Below, one piece after another: positions 34,999 to 44,064 of a stretch of DNA of 64,000 bases; position 1 is the stretch's first letter, and the number at the start of each line of letters is the position of its first letter. Source of the DNA: Arthrobacter pascens (lineage in GTDB: Bacteria; Actinomycetota; Actinomycetes; Actinomycetales; Micrococcaceae); assembly GCF_017052465.1 (NCBI RefSeq), contig NZ_JAFHKT010000113.1, positions 1 through 64,000 of the forward strand. The letters are read 5' to 3'. Both the position numbers and the translations under genes were made by a program. Under the pieces are notes generated by a model. The model worked only from the letters and a program-made list of their open reading frames with translations. It searched no databases and was not told the DNA's origin.

Positions 34999-37044
34999 CT
35001 AAGAATTCCGATAGAACGCTTCATCCAGGCCGTCTGGGTCCTCCGCCGGATCCCTAAGGTACCTGTCCAGGACGCCAATCCGCGCATCCAGGGCCAGCGG
35101 TTGTCCGTCCGGACGCCCCAAAAGATACCCCTGCCCGGCAACGACGGGCTGCAGCATGGCGGCGGAAAAGCGCGGCTGCAGGAGGGCGCTGAGCATGCCG
35201 GGTGTTTCGATGCCCTCTGCGACGATCCACCCTCCCGCTTCCTGGATGAAGGTGATTGCGGCGGACACAGTGGCCATTGACGACGGATCGACGCCCAGTC
35301 GGGCCACGACCTCCCCGTCAATTTTGATGATGTCGAACCTCACCAGCCTGAGCGCGTGCAGGCCGGCGTTGCTTCGCCCCATGTCATCCAGGGCAAGGCG
35401 GAAGCCCAGGTCCTGGGCATGCCTGAGCGTGCGGACCGGTTCGGCGTGGTGCAGAGCAGCCTGCTCTGTCACCTCCAGGACGACGTCCTCGGGTTCCAGG
35501 CCCGCCACGGCAAGGTCGGACACGAGGCCGCCGAGGTCGAAACTGTGGAGCGCGTCCGGGTGCACGTTGAGGAACAGCAGCCCCTCCCACTGCCGGCTGC
35601 CCACCGAGGCCAGCACCGCCGACCGGGCACGGGCGTCCAGCGCGGCAGCGATGCCGAGGCGTTCAGCGAGATCGAAAGCCTCCTGCGGCCCATTGATCCG
35701 GGACCCCTCCGGCAGCCTCATCAGCGCCTCATGGGCCAGTACGACGCCCCGGTGGAGGTCCCAGATCGGCTGAAAGGCGATCCTGAGTGGCGTATCTCCA
35801 GATACCAGGTGCGTCAGCTCGTCGATTTTCTCGGCACTCACGATGTGGCCCTCCGCCATGGACGCGAAGGTGACTGTCCGCCGCCGCCCCAGCCGCTTTG
35901 CTTCGTAGAGGGCAGCGTCGCTGCGTTCCCAGAGCTCCTGCAGACCGACGGGCTCCGCGGCGTGGCTGACGGCGATGCCGGCACTGAACGTCGCCCCCGG
36001 GAAACGGGGTGCCAATGCGGCGCGGACCCGTTCGAGGGCCTCCGTTGCCTGATCCTCGTCGCTCCCGGGCAGTATGACGGCGAACTCGTCCCCGCCGAGT
36101 CGGAACGGCACGTCGTCGGCAGCGAGCTCATCGAAGGCGTCCGCGAGACCCATGAGGACACGGTCCCCGTGGCTGTGCCCGAGCCGGTCGTTCTGCTGCT
36201 TGAATCCGTCCAGATCCAGCAGGGCGAGGGCCACCACACTGTACTTCCTGTCCGCCAGCCGGGCCTCCAGTGACGGCTGGAAAGGCCGCCGGCCCGAGAG
36301 CCCGGTCAGCGGATCCGCGTCTGCCTCCTGTTGGGCCCTCAGGTGGCGGCGCTGCAGGGAACGTCCGCCGAGCACGTAGGACAACGGCGTGGCGACGAGG
36401 ACCGCGGTCAACAGCCCAAAGAGCTTGTTCGGGCCAATGTCCCGCAAGAGCCCGGCGATAACTCCGGCCTCCTGGTCGACTTCCAGGACCAGGAGACCAT
36501 CCGGGCTGGAGACGGGCACGAGGAATTCGTACCTTGTCACGCCTGTGCCGCCGATTTCGGATTCAGTTTTGACCGTGGTCCTGCCAGTGAGGAGCACCTC
36601 GCTGAGGCGTCCTGCATCCTCCTCCTCCGAGGCGCCGCCGTCGGCCCCGCTGTCGCTGCTGGCCAGCAGCTTGCCGTCGCCGTCAAACAACCCCACGTAG
36701 ACCGTGCCGTTGCTGCGCTTCACATGGGCCAGCTGGTGTGCCATGGCTTCCGAACGTTCTGCGCGTCCGGTCTTTTCCGCCAAAGCGTCCTCGAGTCCTG
36801 CGGCGAGCAGTTCGTAGTCGCGGCGGGATTCCTCCAGCGCCTGATCAATGACCTGCTGCCGGGCGAGTCCGAATTCAATCAGGCCCGCGACGAGCATGGC
36901 GGCGGATACTGCGAAAGCCCAGCGGACCAGAAAGGACAGGCCCGGCCAACGGGAACCCGCCTGGCTGCAGCGGTTCGGCCGCCGGCCCGGTTGCCTGACT
37001 GCCCGGTCCGCGCCCGTCCGCCAGTGATGACCATGATTTTCCAC
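34999..37044 (-). CDS. Membrane-bound GGDEF-EAL cyclic-di-GMP protein
   Basis: A 681-residue protein. Membrane helices at about 36-58 and 205-226 enclose an extracytoplasmic sensor region. The GGDEF domain is intact ('RLGGDEFAVIL', motif at 317-321), and the EAL domain has 'AHEALMRLPEG' (EAL 439-441), 'FRLALDDMGRSNAG', 'IIKIDGEVV' and 'IVAEGIET', so both synthase and phosphodiesterase motifs look present. It should make or break down c-di-GMP in response to an external signal. GTG start with only a weak G-rich ribosome site. Single-gene unit. Confidence 0.9.
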   Translation of the reverse strand: MENHGHHWRTGADRAVRQPGRRPNRCSQAGSRWPGLSFLVRWAFAVSAAMLVAGLIEFGLARQQVIDQALEESRRDYELLAAGLEDALAEKTGRAERSEAMAHQLAHVKRSNGTVYVGLFDGDGKLLASSDSGADGGASEEEDAGRLSEVLLTGRTTVKTESEIGGTGVTRYEFLVPVSSPDGLLVLEVDQEAGVIAGLLRDIGPNKLFGLLTAVLVATPLSYVLGGRSLQRRHLRAQQEADADPLTGLSGRRPFQPSLEARLADRKYSVVALALLDLDGFKQQNDRLGHSHGDRVLMGLADAFDELAADDVPFRLGGDEFAVILPGSDEDQATEALERVRAALAPRFPGATFSAGIAVSHAAEPVGLQELWERSDAALYEAKRLGRRRTVTFASMAEGHIVSAEKIDELTHLVSGDTPLRIAFQPIWDLHRGVVLAHEALMRLPEGSRINGPQEAFDLAERLGIAAALDARARSAVLASVGSRQWEGLLFLNVHPDALHSFDLGGLVSDLAVAGLEPEDVVLEVTEQAALHHAEPVRTLRHAQDLGFRLALDDMGRSNAGLHALRLVRFDIIKIDGEVVARLGVDPSSMATVSAAITFIQEAGGWIVAEGIETPGMLSALLQPRFSAAMLQPVVAGQGYLLGRPDGQPLALDARIGVLDRYLRDPAEDPDGLDEAFYRNS

Positions 37045-37177
37045 AACGCCCCCCGCCGCAAGGAATAACGGACACCCTACCTGCGAAACGGAGAACCGGC
37101 TAGGAACCTGCCGGCGGGCGCGTTGAGTCCAAGGCCTCGGCGCCCCCTTGACACACGTGACGGCGGCCTACGGAGCT

Positions 37178-37987
37178 TCAGGCCCGGGGGCGGAGCTCCC
37201 AGAATGCCACCGCGGAGGCCGCGGCCACATTCAGCGAATCCACGCCGGCGCGCATCGGGATCTTGACGGCGAGGTCGACGGCGTCCAGAGTCTCGGCGCT
37301 CATGCCCGCACCTTCGGTGCCCAGCACCAGCGCGAGCCGGCCCAGGTTCTGGGCGGCAAGAACATCGAGGTCCACCGCATCCGGGGTCAGTTCCATGGCC
37401 GCCACTGTGAAACCCTCCTCTTTAAGTGCTTGAAGGTCCTGCGGCCAGCTGTGAAGCCGGGCCCACGGCACCTGGAACACGGTGCCCATGCTGACACGGA
37501 CGCTGCGCCGGTACAGCGGGTCGCCGCAGCGGGGAGACACGAGAACGGCGTCCACGTCCAGCGCGGCCGCGGAACGGAAGATCGCCCCGACGTTGGTATG
37601 GTCCACGATGTCTTCCAGCACGGCCACGCGGCGGGCGCCCGTAAGCAGGTCGTGCAGTGGCACGGGAGCCGGGCGGTGCATGGCGGCCATGGCTCCCCGG
37701 TGGAGGTGGAATCCGGTGATTTCCTCGAGCAGCGCGGAACTGCCGACATATGCGGGAACGTCCGGGTACTGCTCGAAGATGTCTGCGAGGTCCGCGAGCC
37801 ATTTCTCGGCGAGGAAGAACGAGCGGGGCCGGTGGCCCGCGGCGAGTGCCCGCCGGAGCACCCGGGACGATTCTGCAATGTACATGCCCTCGGCGGGCTC
37901 CCGGACCTTGCGCAGGTGCACGTCCGTAAGTTGCGTATAGTCCGAGACGCGCGGGTCCTGGGCGTTTTCGAGGTAGTGGAAAGTCAC
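37178..37987 (-). CDS. SpoU/TrmH-family RNA methyltransferase
   Basis: A 269-residue SPOUT enzyme. 'VAVLEDIVDHTNVGAIFRSAAALDVDAVLVSPRCGDPLYRRSVRVSMG' is motif 1, 'LALVLGTEGAGMS' motif 2 and 'VKIPMRAGVDSLNVAAASAVAFWEL' motif 3, forming the knotted AdoMet site. An N-terminal substrate-binding domain of about 100 residues is present ('MYIAESSRVLRRALAAG'). It methylates 2'-O-ribose in rRNA or tRNA; the exact target is not predictable. GTG start without a clear ribosome site. Confidence 0.9.
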   Translation of the reverse strand: MTFHYLENAQDPRVSDYTQLTDVHLRKVREPAEGMYIAESSRVLRRALAAGHRPRSFFLAEKWLADLADIFEQYPDVPAYVGSSALLEEITGFHLHRGAMAAMHRPAPVPLHDLLTGARRVAVLEDIVDHTNVGAIFRSAAALDVDAVLVSPRCGDPLYRRSVRVSMGTVFQVPWARLHSWPQDLQALKEEGFTVAAMELTPDAVDLDVLAAQNLGRLALVLGTEGAGMSAETLDAVDLAVKIPMRAGVDSLNVAAASAVAFWELRPRA

Positions 37988-38006
37988 CGGGCAGCCATTT
38001 CAGTAA

Positions 38007-38792
38007 TCATCGGAGCAAATTTGCGACCATGAAGCCCAGCGCAACCAGCCCGAGAGCGAAGATGACGCCCCGCAGGACCGGCGGCGAGAGCCTGCGGCCC
38101 ACCTTGGACCCGACGACGCCGCCGATCAGTGAACTGACGGCGATGATGGCCACGACGACCCAGTCGATACGGTCGGCGGCAAAGAGCACGTAGGACGTCG
38201 CCGCGATCAGGTTGACCCCGAGCACGAGGATGTTCTTCATCGCGTTCGCGTTCTGGATGGTGCCGGTCATGAAGACGCCAAGGATGCCGACCAGCAGGAT
38301 CCCCTGGGCGGCAACGAAGTAACCGCCATAGACGCCCGCCAGATACACCAGCACCACGAGGAGGATGCCGTGGTGCTTGTCCCGGAGCGCGTGTTCGGGG
38401 TTCTCTTCCCTGTTGCGCACCCAGCTTTGCAGGCGGGGCTGGAACGCCACCATCAGCAGGGCCAGCACGATCAGGGCCGGGGCCGCATAGTGAAAGACTT
38501 CTTCAGGCAGGTGCAGCAGCAGCCACGCGCCGGAGATGCCGCCCAGAAGTGACGCCGGGAGCAGCCTCAGCAGCTGGCGGCCCCGGCCGGCGAGCTCGCG
38601 GCGGTAGCCCCAGGCCCCGGCCGCGCCGCCTGCCACGAGGCCCATGGCATTGCTCATGGACGCCGTCACCGGCGCCAGGCCCAGGGCTATCAGCACCGGG
38701 AAGGTGACCAGGGTGCCCGACCCGACAACGCTGTTAATGGTGCCGGCCCAGAGGCCGGCGAAAAACACCAGGGTGCCGCTAAGTAACTCCAC
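38007..38792 (-). CDS. Sulfite exporter TauE/SafE family membrane protein (TSUP)
   Basis: A 261-residue protein with 7-8 membrane helices and the family features 'GLWAGTINSVVGSGTLVTFPVLIALGLAPVTASMSNAMG' at the start and 'YLAGVYGGYFVAAQGILLVGILG' in the middle, the two related halves. Members move sulfite, sulfoacetate or other organosulfur anions. It lies 18 nt after the ABC ATPase gene on the same strand and may share its transcript. Confidence 0.9.
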   Translation of the reverse strand: MELLSGTLVFFAGLWAGTINSVVGSGTLVTFPVLIALGLAPVTASMSNAMGLVAGGAAGAWGYRRELAGRGRQLLRLLPASLLGGISGAWLLLHLPEEVFHYAAPALIVLALLMVAFQPRLQSWVRNREENPEHALRDKHHGILLVVLVYLAGVYGGYFVAAQGILLVGILGVFMTGTIQNANAMKNILVLGVNLIAATSYVLFAADRIDWVVVAIIAVSSLIGGVVGSKVGRRLSPPVLRGVIFALGLVALGFMVANLLR

Positions 38793-38810
38793 TCTGCGCC
38801 GGCTGCCCCG

Positions 38811-39596
38811 TTAGCGGCGGGCAGTGGCGGTGTAGCGCCCGGCATTGAGTGTGACGTCCAGCGGCAGGCCGAAGGTCTCGCTCAGGTTCTCCGAGGTGAG
38901 GACCTCCCCGACGGGCCCGGCGGCCACGACGCCGCCGTCCCGCATGAGCATGGCGTGGGTGAAGCCCGGGGGAACTTCCTCGAGGTGGTGCGTGACGAGG
39001 ACGATGGCGGGAGCGGCATCATCGCGGGCCAGTTCGCTGAGGCGGTGCACCAGGTCCTCGCGTCCGCCCAGGTCAAGCCCGGCGGCAGGCTCATCGAGCA
39101 GCAGCAGTTCAGGGTCGGTCATGAGCGCACGGGCGATCTGGACGCGCTTGCGCTCTCCCTCGGACAACGAAGCGAAGGTCCGGTTCAGCAGCGGCCCCAT
39201 TCCCCAGTCGTTCAGCAGGCCGAAAGCACGGCGTTCGTCGTCCTTCTCGTAGCCTTCACGCCAGCGGCCCGTGACTCCGTAGGCGGCAGTGACGACAACA
39301 TTGAGCACTTTCTCGTGCTCGGGGATCTGGGTCGCCAGGGCGGCGGAGGACAGGCCAATCCGGGGGCGCAGTTCAAAGACGTCCACTGCGCCGAGAATTT
39401 CCTCCAGGATCCCGGCCTCGCCGCTCGTCGGGTGGAGCCTGGCGGCCGCAATCTGGAGCAGAGTGGTCTTGCCAGCGCCGTTGGGTCCGAGGATCACCCA
39501 GCGCTCGCCTTCCCTGACCTGCCAGTCGACCTTGCTCAGGAGCGTTTTGGCTCCGCGGACAACGCTGACGGCGGCCATTTCAAGAACATCACTCAT
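38811..39596 (-). CDS. ABC transporter ATP-binding protein
   Basis: A 261-residue ATPase: Walker A 'GPNGAGKTTLLQIAAARL', signature 'LSEGERKRVQIARALM', Walker B 'PELLLLDEPAAGLDLGG' and the switch His in 'VLVTHHLEEVP'. No membrane component is adjacent, so it resembles the stand-alone actinobacterial family whose role is unclear (related to molybdate-type ModF ATPases). The start is uncertain between ATG 39596 and GTG 39608; a TAGTGT hexamer lies 8 nt before the ATG. Confidence 0.88.
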   Translation of the reverse strand: MSDVLEMAAVSVVRGAKTLLSKVDWQVREGERWVILGPNGAGKTTLLQIAAARLHPTSGEAGILEEILGAVDVFELRPRIGLSSAALATQIPEHEKVLNVVVTAAYGVTGRWREGYEKDDERRAFGLLNDWGMGPLLNRTFASLSEGERKRVQIARALMTDPELLLLDEPAAGLDLGGREDLVHRLSELARDDAAPAIVLVTHHLEEVPPGFTHAMLMRDGGVVAAGPVGEVLTSENLSETFGLPLDVTLNAGRYTATARR

Positions 39597-39705
39597 AGGA
39601 GTAGACACTAGGACAAAACAGGGTACGACTGATAACTGAAAACGTCGAACGCTGTCCCGGGTGCCTGGGCCGCGAAATGAATTCGGGCGCCACTCCCGTG
39701 CTGGC

Positions 39706-39718
39706 TAAGATTGCAGCC
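39706..39718 (+). promoter_or_regulatory. Leaderless-type -10 element of serB
   Basis: TAAGAT at 39706-39711 followed by seven bases and the ATG at 39719, with no ribosome site. Confidence 0.5.
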
Positions 39719-40624
39719 ATGACTTCGAACGTGACTGCGGTCAGCTACGGCGTGAATTTGTCCCCCTCGGAAGCGGAAAACCTCCGCTCCCTGCTGGTCG
39801 GCTCCGGGACGACGTTCGAAGCGGAGTCCCGCGGCGGAAACGACCGCTATGACGTCTGCACCGTTGACTTCGCCGTGCCGTCAGGTTCGGGCGCCGACAT
39901 CGCGGCTTTGCGCCGCCGCGTCGCCGCCGCGAAGGAAAGCCCGGAACGCGGCGGCGTGGATACGGCCATCGTGCCCGCGGACCTGCGCCAGGCAGATCGC
40001 AAGCTCCTCATCATGGACGTCGATTCGACGCTCATCCAGCAGGAAGTCATCGAACTCCTCGCCGCGTACGCCGGCAAGCGCGACGAGGTCGCCGCGGTGA
40101 CCGAGGCCGCCATGCGCGGGGAGCTGGACTTCGCCCAGAGCCTCCACGCGCGGGTGGCGGTCCTCGCCGGACTGCCGGCCGCCGTCGTCGATTCCGTCCG
40201 TGCTGAAGTGAAGCTCAGCGAGGGCGCTGCGGAACTCGTGGCGGCGTTCAAGGCCGCAGGCCACGTGGTGGCCGTGGTGTCCGGCGGCTTCAACCAGATC
40301 CTCCGCCCCATCGCCGAGGACCTTGGCCTGGACTATTGGATCGCGAATGAACTGGAAATTGTGGATGGCGCCCTCACGGGCAAGGTGCTCGGCGACGTCA
40401 TTGACCGTGCAGCCAAGGAGAAGTACCTGCGCGAATGGTCAGCCGCCGAAGGCATTGCGATGGAGCACACCATTGCCGTGGGCGACGGCGCCAACGACCT
40501 GGACATGCTCGGGGCGGCAGGCATCGGTGTGGCCTTCAACGCCAAGCCCGCCGTGCGCGCCGTGGCGGATGCCGCAATCAACATGCCCCACCTGGACGCC
40601 GTGCGGCACATCGCCGGAGTCTGA
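39719..40624 (+). CDS. serB: Phosphoserine phosphatase
   Basis: A 301-residue HAD-family enzyme. 'LLIMDVDSTLIQQEVIELLA' holds the nucleophile and acid Asp residues, 'VVAVVSGGFNQIL' is motif II, and 'IAVGDGANDLDMLGAAGIGVAFNAKP' is motif IV. The first about 95 residues form a small regulatory-type domain. It converts phosphoserine to serine, the last step of serine synthesis. An upstream ATG at 39677 exists, but TAAGAT just before the ATG at 39719 makes that start more likely. Confidence 0.93.
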   Translation: MTSNVTAVSYGVNLSPSEAENLRSLLVGSGTTFEAESRGGNDRYDVCTVDFAVPSGSGADIAALRRRVAAAKESPERGGVDTAIVPADLRQADRKLLIMDVDSTLIQQEVIELLAAYAGKRDEVAAVTEAAMRGELDFAQSLHARVAVLAGLPAAVVDSVRAEVKLSEGAAELVAAFKAAGHVVAVVSGGFNQILRPIAEDLGLDYWIANELEIVDGALTGKVLGDVIDRAAKEKYLREWSAAEGIAMEHTIAVGDGANDLDMLGAAGIGVAFNAKPAVRAVADAAINMPHLDAVRHIAGV

Positions 40625-40659
40625 GCCGGCACCCCCCGAGAACCCAGCTGGCCGGCCGT

Positions 40660-41502
40660 TCAGCCGGACGGCGGCGTGTACTGGCTTGCGGTGAATACCG
40701 CTCCCCCGGGATCCCGGATCAGGACGGTGCGGGTCCATTCCGTGTCCTCCTGCCCCAGGACGCGGCCGCCGAGGCGTTCTGCGTCCAGGGCAGCCCTGTC
40801 CCGGTCCGCGACGGTGAACGTCACGTGCCACCGCGGCCGCTCCCCGGCGCCCGCGGGCGCAAACCATGCCACGGCGTCCTCAAAACCACGCGGAACTGCG
40901 TCACCGGACTGGCGGACCCTGATGTTGGGGTCGACCGTGGCCTCGAGATGGTCGCCATAACCGGGGCGGCGGATCATCGTGCCGAAACCGCGGTCATCGA
41001 ATTCCCACTGGAATGCTTTTCCATAGAACGCGACCGCTGTCTCCACGTCTGTTGTGTGGAGGTCGCTGAAGTTCCATCCCCCGGGCAGGTTGACTGCCTG
41101 GGCCCCAGGCCGTGCGCCGGCCTGCCAGATGCGGAACTCGGCGCCCTGGGGGTCGGCCAGCACCGCCTGCACGCCTCCTGAACCATCGGCAGGAGCGGAT
41201 TTCAGCGTGGCGCCGACCGACAGCAGGTGTCGGACGGCAGTGTCCGCATTCTCAACGGAGATGTAGGTGTGCCATGCGGGGAAGCCGATGCCCGGGCCGG
41301 CGATCGCGCCGGCCTCCTGGCCGTCCAGTGTGGCGATGACGTACCGGCCGGCGGCGCCGGGCGGGGCAGCGTCCTCAAACTCCCAACCAAAAAGCCCGCC
41401 GTAGAACGCCATGGCGGCTTCCACGTCGGGCTGCTGGGTGTCCACCCAGCAGGGGACGCCTTCAGGATAGGTCCGTGCGGTCCCCTGTCGCTGCTGTTCC
41501 AT
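40660..41502 (-). CDS. VOC-family (glyoxalase-fold) protein, two domains
   Basis: A 280-residue protein with two vicinal-oxygen-chelate modules: 'GVPCWVDTQQPDVEAAMAFYGGLFGWEFED' starts the first and 'NFSDLHTTDVETAVAFYGKAFQWEFDDRG' the second, each ending in a 'DPQGAEFRIWQ' or 'DPGGAVFTASQY' strand. Relatives are annotated as hydroxylase or glyoxalase-like; substrate unknown. The ATG at 41502 has TAACGT seven nt upstream (41515-41510) and no ribosome site, again leaderless type. Confidence 0.88.
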   Translation of the reverse strand: MEQQRQGTARTYPEGVPCWVDTQQPDVEAAMAFYGGLFGWEFEDAAPPGAAGRYVIATLDGQEAGAIAGPGIGFPAWHTYISVENADTAVRHLLSVGATLKSAPADGSGGVQAVLADPQGAEFRIWQAGARPGAQAVNLPGGWNFSDLHTTDVETAVAFYGKAFQWEFDDRGFGTMIRRPGYGDHLEATVDPNIRVRQSGDAVPRGFEDAVAWFAPAGAGERPRWHVTFTVADRDRAALDAERLGGRVLGQEDTEWTRTVLIRDPGGAVFTASQYTPPSG

Positions 41503-41554
41503 GCATACGACGTTAGGCGGCCCGGCGCTGCCGGGCAACGGCTTCGGTGAAGGG

Positions 41555-41579
41555 CCCCGGGCAGGAGTGCTGCCCGGGG
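41555..41579 (-). terminator. Hairpin terminator
   Basis: Perfect arms CCCCGGGCAG / CTGCCCGGGG with a 5-nt loop, flanked by a second inverted pair AAGGGC/GCCCTT. It lies 22 nt after the 3' end of the SDR gene at 41601. Confidence 0.8.
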
Positions 41580-41600
41580 TGACCGGAGCCCTTCAGATCG

Positions 41601-42353
41601 CTATCCGGCGTTCTTGCCGAAGTAGTCGGCGCCACCGGCGTATTCCGTGTGGCCGGATTCGACGTCGGCCGTTGCCATTGCGGCGACCACTTCAGCGAAC
41701 TCCTCGACGGAGTACAGCTTGCCGGCCTCCGCACGGCGGGCTTCGATGGCCCCCGGGTTGGAGCGGTCCAGCAGCGTCGCCGTCACGGTGCCTTCGATCA
41801 TGTCACCGGAGACCACGACCAGGGAGATGCCCTTCTCCGTGAGGCTCGGAAGCAGTTCACGCAGCGCGTCCTCGCCGGCGCGCTTGCTGCGCGCAACCGG
41901 CTCGTACTCCGGCATCGTGGGAACGGTGTTGATGAAGTGCGCCTGGTGGCTGGTCACGAAAACCACGCGTGACCCCTCCTGCATGAGAGGCACAGCCGCG
42001 TTGAGCATGTTGATCTGCGCGTCGCGGTTGAGCTTCAGGGCGTAGCCCTCCTCCATGCCCGACTCCATGCCGCCGGACGCGTTGAGCACCAGGACATCAA
42101 GCGATCCGAAGTTCTCCATGGCTGCACTCGCCAGCGCGTGGACGCCCTCGTTGGTGGTGAGGTCGGCGCCGACGGCAACGGCGCGGCCGCCCGCGGCCTC
42201 AATGCCGGCCACCACTTTGTTGGCGCGCGGCGCCTTCTGGCGGTAGTTGACGACGACGGCGGCGCCCTCGCCGGCCAGGATCTTTGCCACTTCGGCGCCG
42301 ATTCCCCGCGAGGATCCGGTCACGATGGCGGTCTTGTTGTCCAGCAGTCCCAT
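41601..42353 (-). CDS. SDR-family protein with altered active site
   Basis: A 250-residue Rossmann protein: cofactor motif TGSSRGIG (12-19), 'VLVLNASGG' in place of NAG, and Ser135 in 'VFVTSHQAHF'. At the YxxxK position Lys157 is preceded by Val153 ('EYEPVARSKRAGEDAL'), while a tyrosine sits at 150, seven residues before the lysine. Either the tyrosine is displaced or this subfamily uses other chemistry. AAAGGGAGCTCGT gives a good ribosome site. Substrate unknown; its neighbour fabG may have provided the ancestral gene. Confidence 0.85.
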   Translation of the reverse strand: MGLLDNKTAIVTGSSRGIGAEVAKILAGEGAAVVVNYRQKAPRANKVVAGIEAAGGRAVAVGADLTTNEGVHALASAAMENFGSLDVLVLNASGGMESGMEEGYALKLNRDAQINMLNAAVPLMQEGSRVVFVTSHQAHFINTVPTMPEYEPVARSKRAGEDALRELLPSLTEKGISLVVVSGDMIEGTVTATLLDRSNPGAIEARRAEAGKLYSVEEFAEVVAAMATADVESGHTEYAGGADYFGKNAG

Positions 42354-42505
42354 ACGAGCTCCCTTTGTTCGAAACGTCTAAATCGCTGTAGGCCTGCAGA
42401 CCATCATGCCAGCGCAGGCTCCCGATCCGCTTGTTTGACCTCCACAAAGAAGCCCGGGCCGGATAGTTTCGCGGCGTACGCGGCCGCCGCGCAAGTGGCT
42501 GGCTG

Positions 42506-43231
42506 CTAGTGGCCCATTCCCAGGCCGCCGTCGACAGGAATGACGGCACCCGAGATGTACGAGGCTTCGTCGCTGGAGACCCAGCGGACGACGTTGGCCA
42601 CCTCGGAGGCGTCGGCGAACCGGCCCGCCGGCACTTTGGAGAGGTAGTCCTTCTGGGTTGCCTCCGGCAGTTCGGCGGTCATGTCGGTGTTGATGAATCC
42701 CGGGGCCACGACGTTCGCTGTAATGCCGCGCGAGCCGAGTTCCCTGGTCAGGGACCGGGCGATGCCGACCAGGCCTGCCTTGGAGGCCGAGTAGTTGATC
42801 TGGCCCGGCGCGCCGTACAGGCCGGAGACAGAGGAGATGAGCACAACCCGGCCCTTGCGCAGCCGGATCATGCCCTTGGAAGCGCGCTTGATCACACGGA
42901 ATGCGCCGGTGAGGTTCGTGTCGATCACGGAGGTGAAGTCGTCCTCGCTCATGCGCAGCAAAAGCATGTCCTTGGTGATGCCGGCGTTGGCGACCAGCAC
43001 TTCGACGGGACCGTGGGCGGCCTCGACCTCGGTGAATGCGGCGTCCACTGACGCTTCGTCCGTCACGTCCGCCTTGACACCCAGGATGCCGGCAGGCAGT
43101 TCGGACTCGCTCCGGTAGGTCACAGCCACCTTGTCCCCGTTGGCGAGAAAGGCCTCGGCGATGGCGAGGCCGATGCCGCGGTTTCCGCCGGTGATGAGGA
43201 CGCTGCGGGCCTGGGTGGCTGCTTCAGACAT
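42506..43231 (-). CDS. fabG: 3-oxoacyl-ACP reductase
   Basis: A 241-residue classical SDR close to mycobacterial FabG1/MabA: 'VLITGGNRGIGLAIAEAFLANGDKVAVTYRS', 'VLVANAGITKDMLLLRMSEDDF', 'VVLISSVSGLYGAPGQINYSASKAGLVG' with complete Ser-Tyr-Lys, and 'ANVVAPGFINTDMTAELPE'. It reduces 3-oxoacyl-ACP with NADPH in fatty-acid elongation. No enoyl reductase (inhA/fabI) follows it here. Its 3' end is about 150 nt from the next minus-strand gene. Confidence 0.93.
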   Translation of the reverse strand: MSEAATQARSVLITGGNRGIGLAIAEAFLANGDKVAVTYRSESELPAGILGVKADVTDEASVDAAFTEVEAAHGPVEVLVANAGITKDMLLLRMSEDDFTSVIDTNLTGAFRVIKRASKGMIRLRKGRVVLISSVSGLYGAPGQINYSASKAGLVGIARSLTRELGSRGITANVVAPGFINTDMTAELPEATQKDYLSKVPAGRFADASEVANVVRWVSSDEASYISGAVIPVDGGLGMGH

Positions 43232-43369
43232 GTGTGCTCCGGATTCTGCGGAGCATGGCTCCGCTGTGGTGGCAGGATTTTGGACTGCCTCCGATCTTAG
43301 CGCCCGTTTGGGCGGCTCCCCCGGATGGTGAGAGAATTAGGTGAGCCATTGGAGCGTGATTAGACAGCA

Positions 43370-43804
43370 GTGACACCCCACCACCAGCCCGGACAGCCGA
43401 TGCCCGAGAAGCCTGGCACCGCATCCGGTCATCCGGAGGTGCACAGCATCACGGACGCAGCCGCAGCGCATTCCGAGGACATGCGGGAGCGCATGATCAA
43501 GTACGCGCTGGCTATGGGTATCCGTATGGTGTGCCTGATCCTGATCTTCGTGGTGGACGGCTGGTTCAAGCTCGTCGCTGTTGCAGGGGCGGTCTTCCTG
43601 CCGTGGATTGCAGTGGTGATCGCTAACGGCTCGGACACAGCCGAAATCCACAGCGACTCGCTGTTGGACTACGCGCCGTATGCCGAACTGGAGGCGTCCG
43701 AGGCTGTGGAGTCCGCTGAAAACGGTGAGGACGAGCCGACGGTGCTGCAAGGCGAGCTGATCAGCGATGAAGACGACGACGGCCGGGAACAGAAAGCTTC
43801 ATGA
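43370..43804 (+). CDS. DUF3099 membrane protein
   Basis: A 144-residue protein: a polar start with 'VHSITDAAAAHSEDMRERMIKYALAMGIRMVCLILIFVV', then two close membrane helices ('RMVCLILIFVVDGWFKLVAVAGAVFLPWIAVVIAN') and an acidic tail. This is the standard DUF3099 layout of actinobacteria. Function unknown. GTG start; it overlaps the next gene by ATGA (43801-43804). The block with SURF1 is a conserved actinobacterial neighbourhood. Confidence 0.85.
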   Translation: MTPHHQPGQPMPEKPGTASGHPEVHSITDAAAAHSEDMRERMIKYALAMGIRMVCLILIFVVDGWFKLVAVAGAVFLPWIAVVIANGSDTAEIHSDSLLDYAPYAELEASEAVESAENGEDEPTVLQGELISDEDDDGREQKAS

Positions 43805-44064
43805 ACATAATCAACCTGGGCGGCGGTGCGGGCGGTACGACCGGCCCGGACTCCGCGGCCATGTGCTCACGTAAGGCCTGCCGGGCCGATGCTGCCTGGC
43901 AGCTGCTGTGGAACAATCCGAAGATCCACACGCCAGAGCGCCGCAAGGTGTGGCTGGCGTGCGGCGAGCACAGGGACTGGCTGGAAGACTACCTGCAGAC
44001 GCGCGGGCTGTGGAAGGAAACCATCCCGCTCGACGCGGCGCCGACTCCGGGCGGGAACAGCTGA
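43801..44064 (+). CDS. Small Cys/His protein ('acetone carboxylase-like')
   Basis: An 87-residue soluble protein with 'CSRKACRADAAWQLLWNNPKIHTPERRKVWLACGEHRDWLEDYL': three Cys and two His residues spaced like a small zinc-binding fold. Actinobacterial relatives are often labelled acetone carboxylase, but they are far too short for that enzyme and nothing supports the label. It sits between DUF3099 and SURF1 with direct overlap on one side and a gap of zero on the other, so it may help assemble a membrane redox complex. Confidence 0.85.
   Translation: MNIINLGGGAGGTTGPDSAAMCSRKACRADAAWQLLWNNPKIHTPERRKVWLACGEHRDWLEDYLQTRGLWKETIPLDAAPTPGGNS

Noticed and set aside
43801..44064. Acetone carboxylase annotation for the small Cys/His protein
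   Set aside because: The protein has 87 residues and none of the carboxylase motifs; the label is inherited from automatic annotation of relatives.
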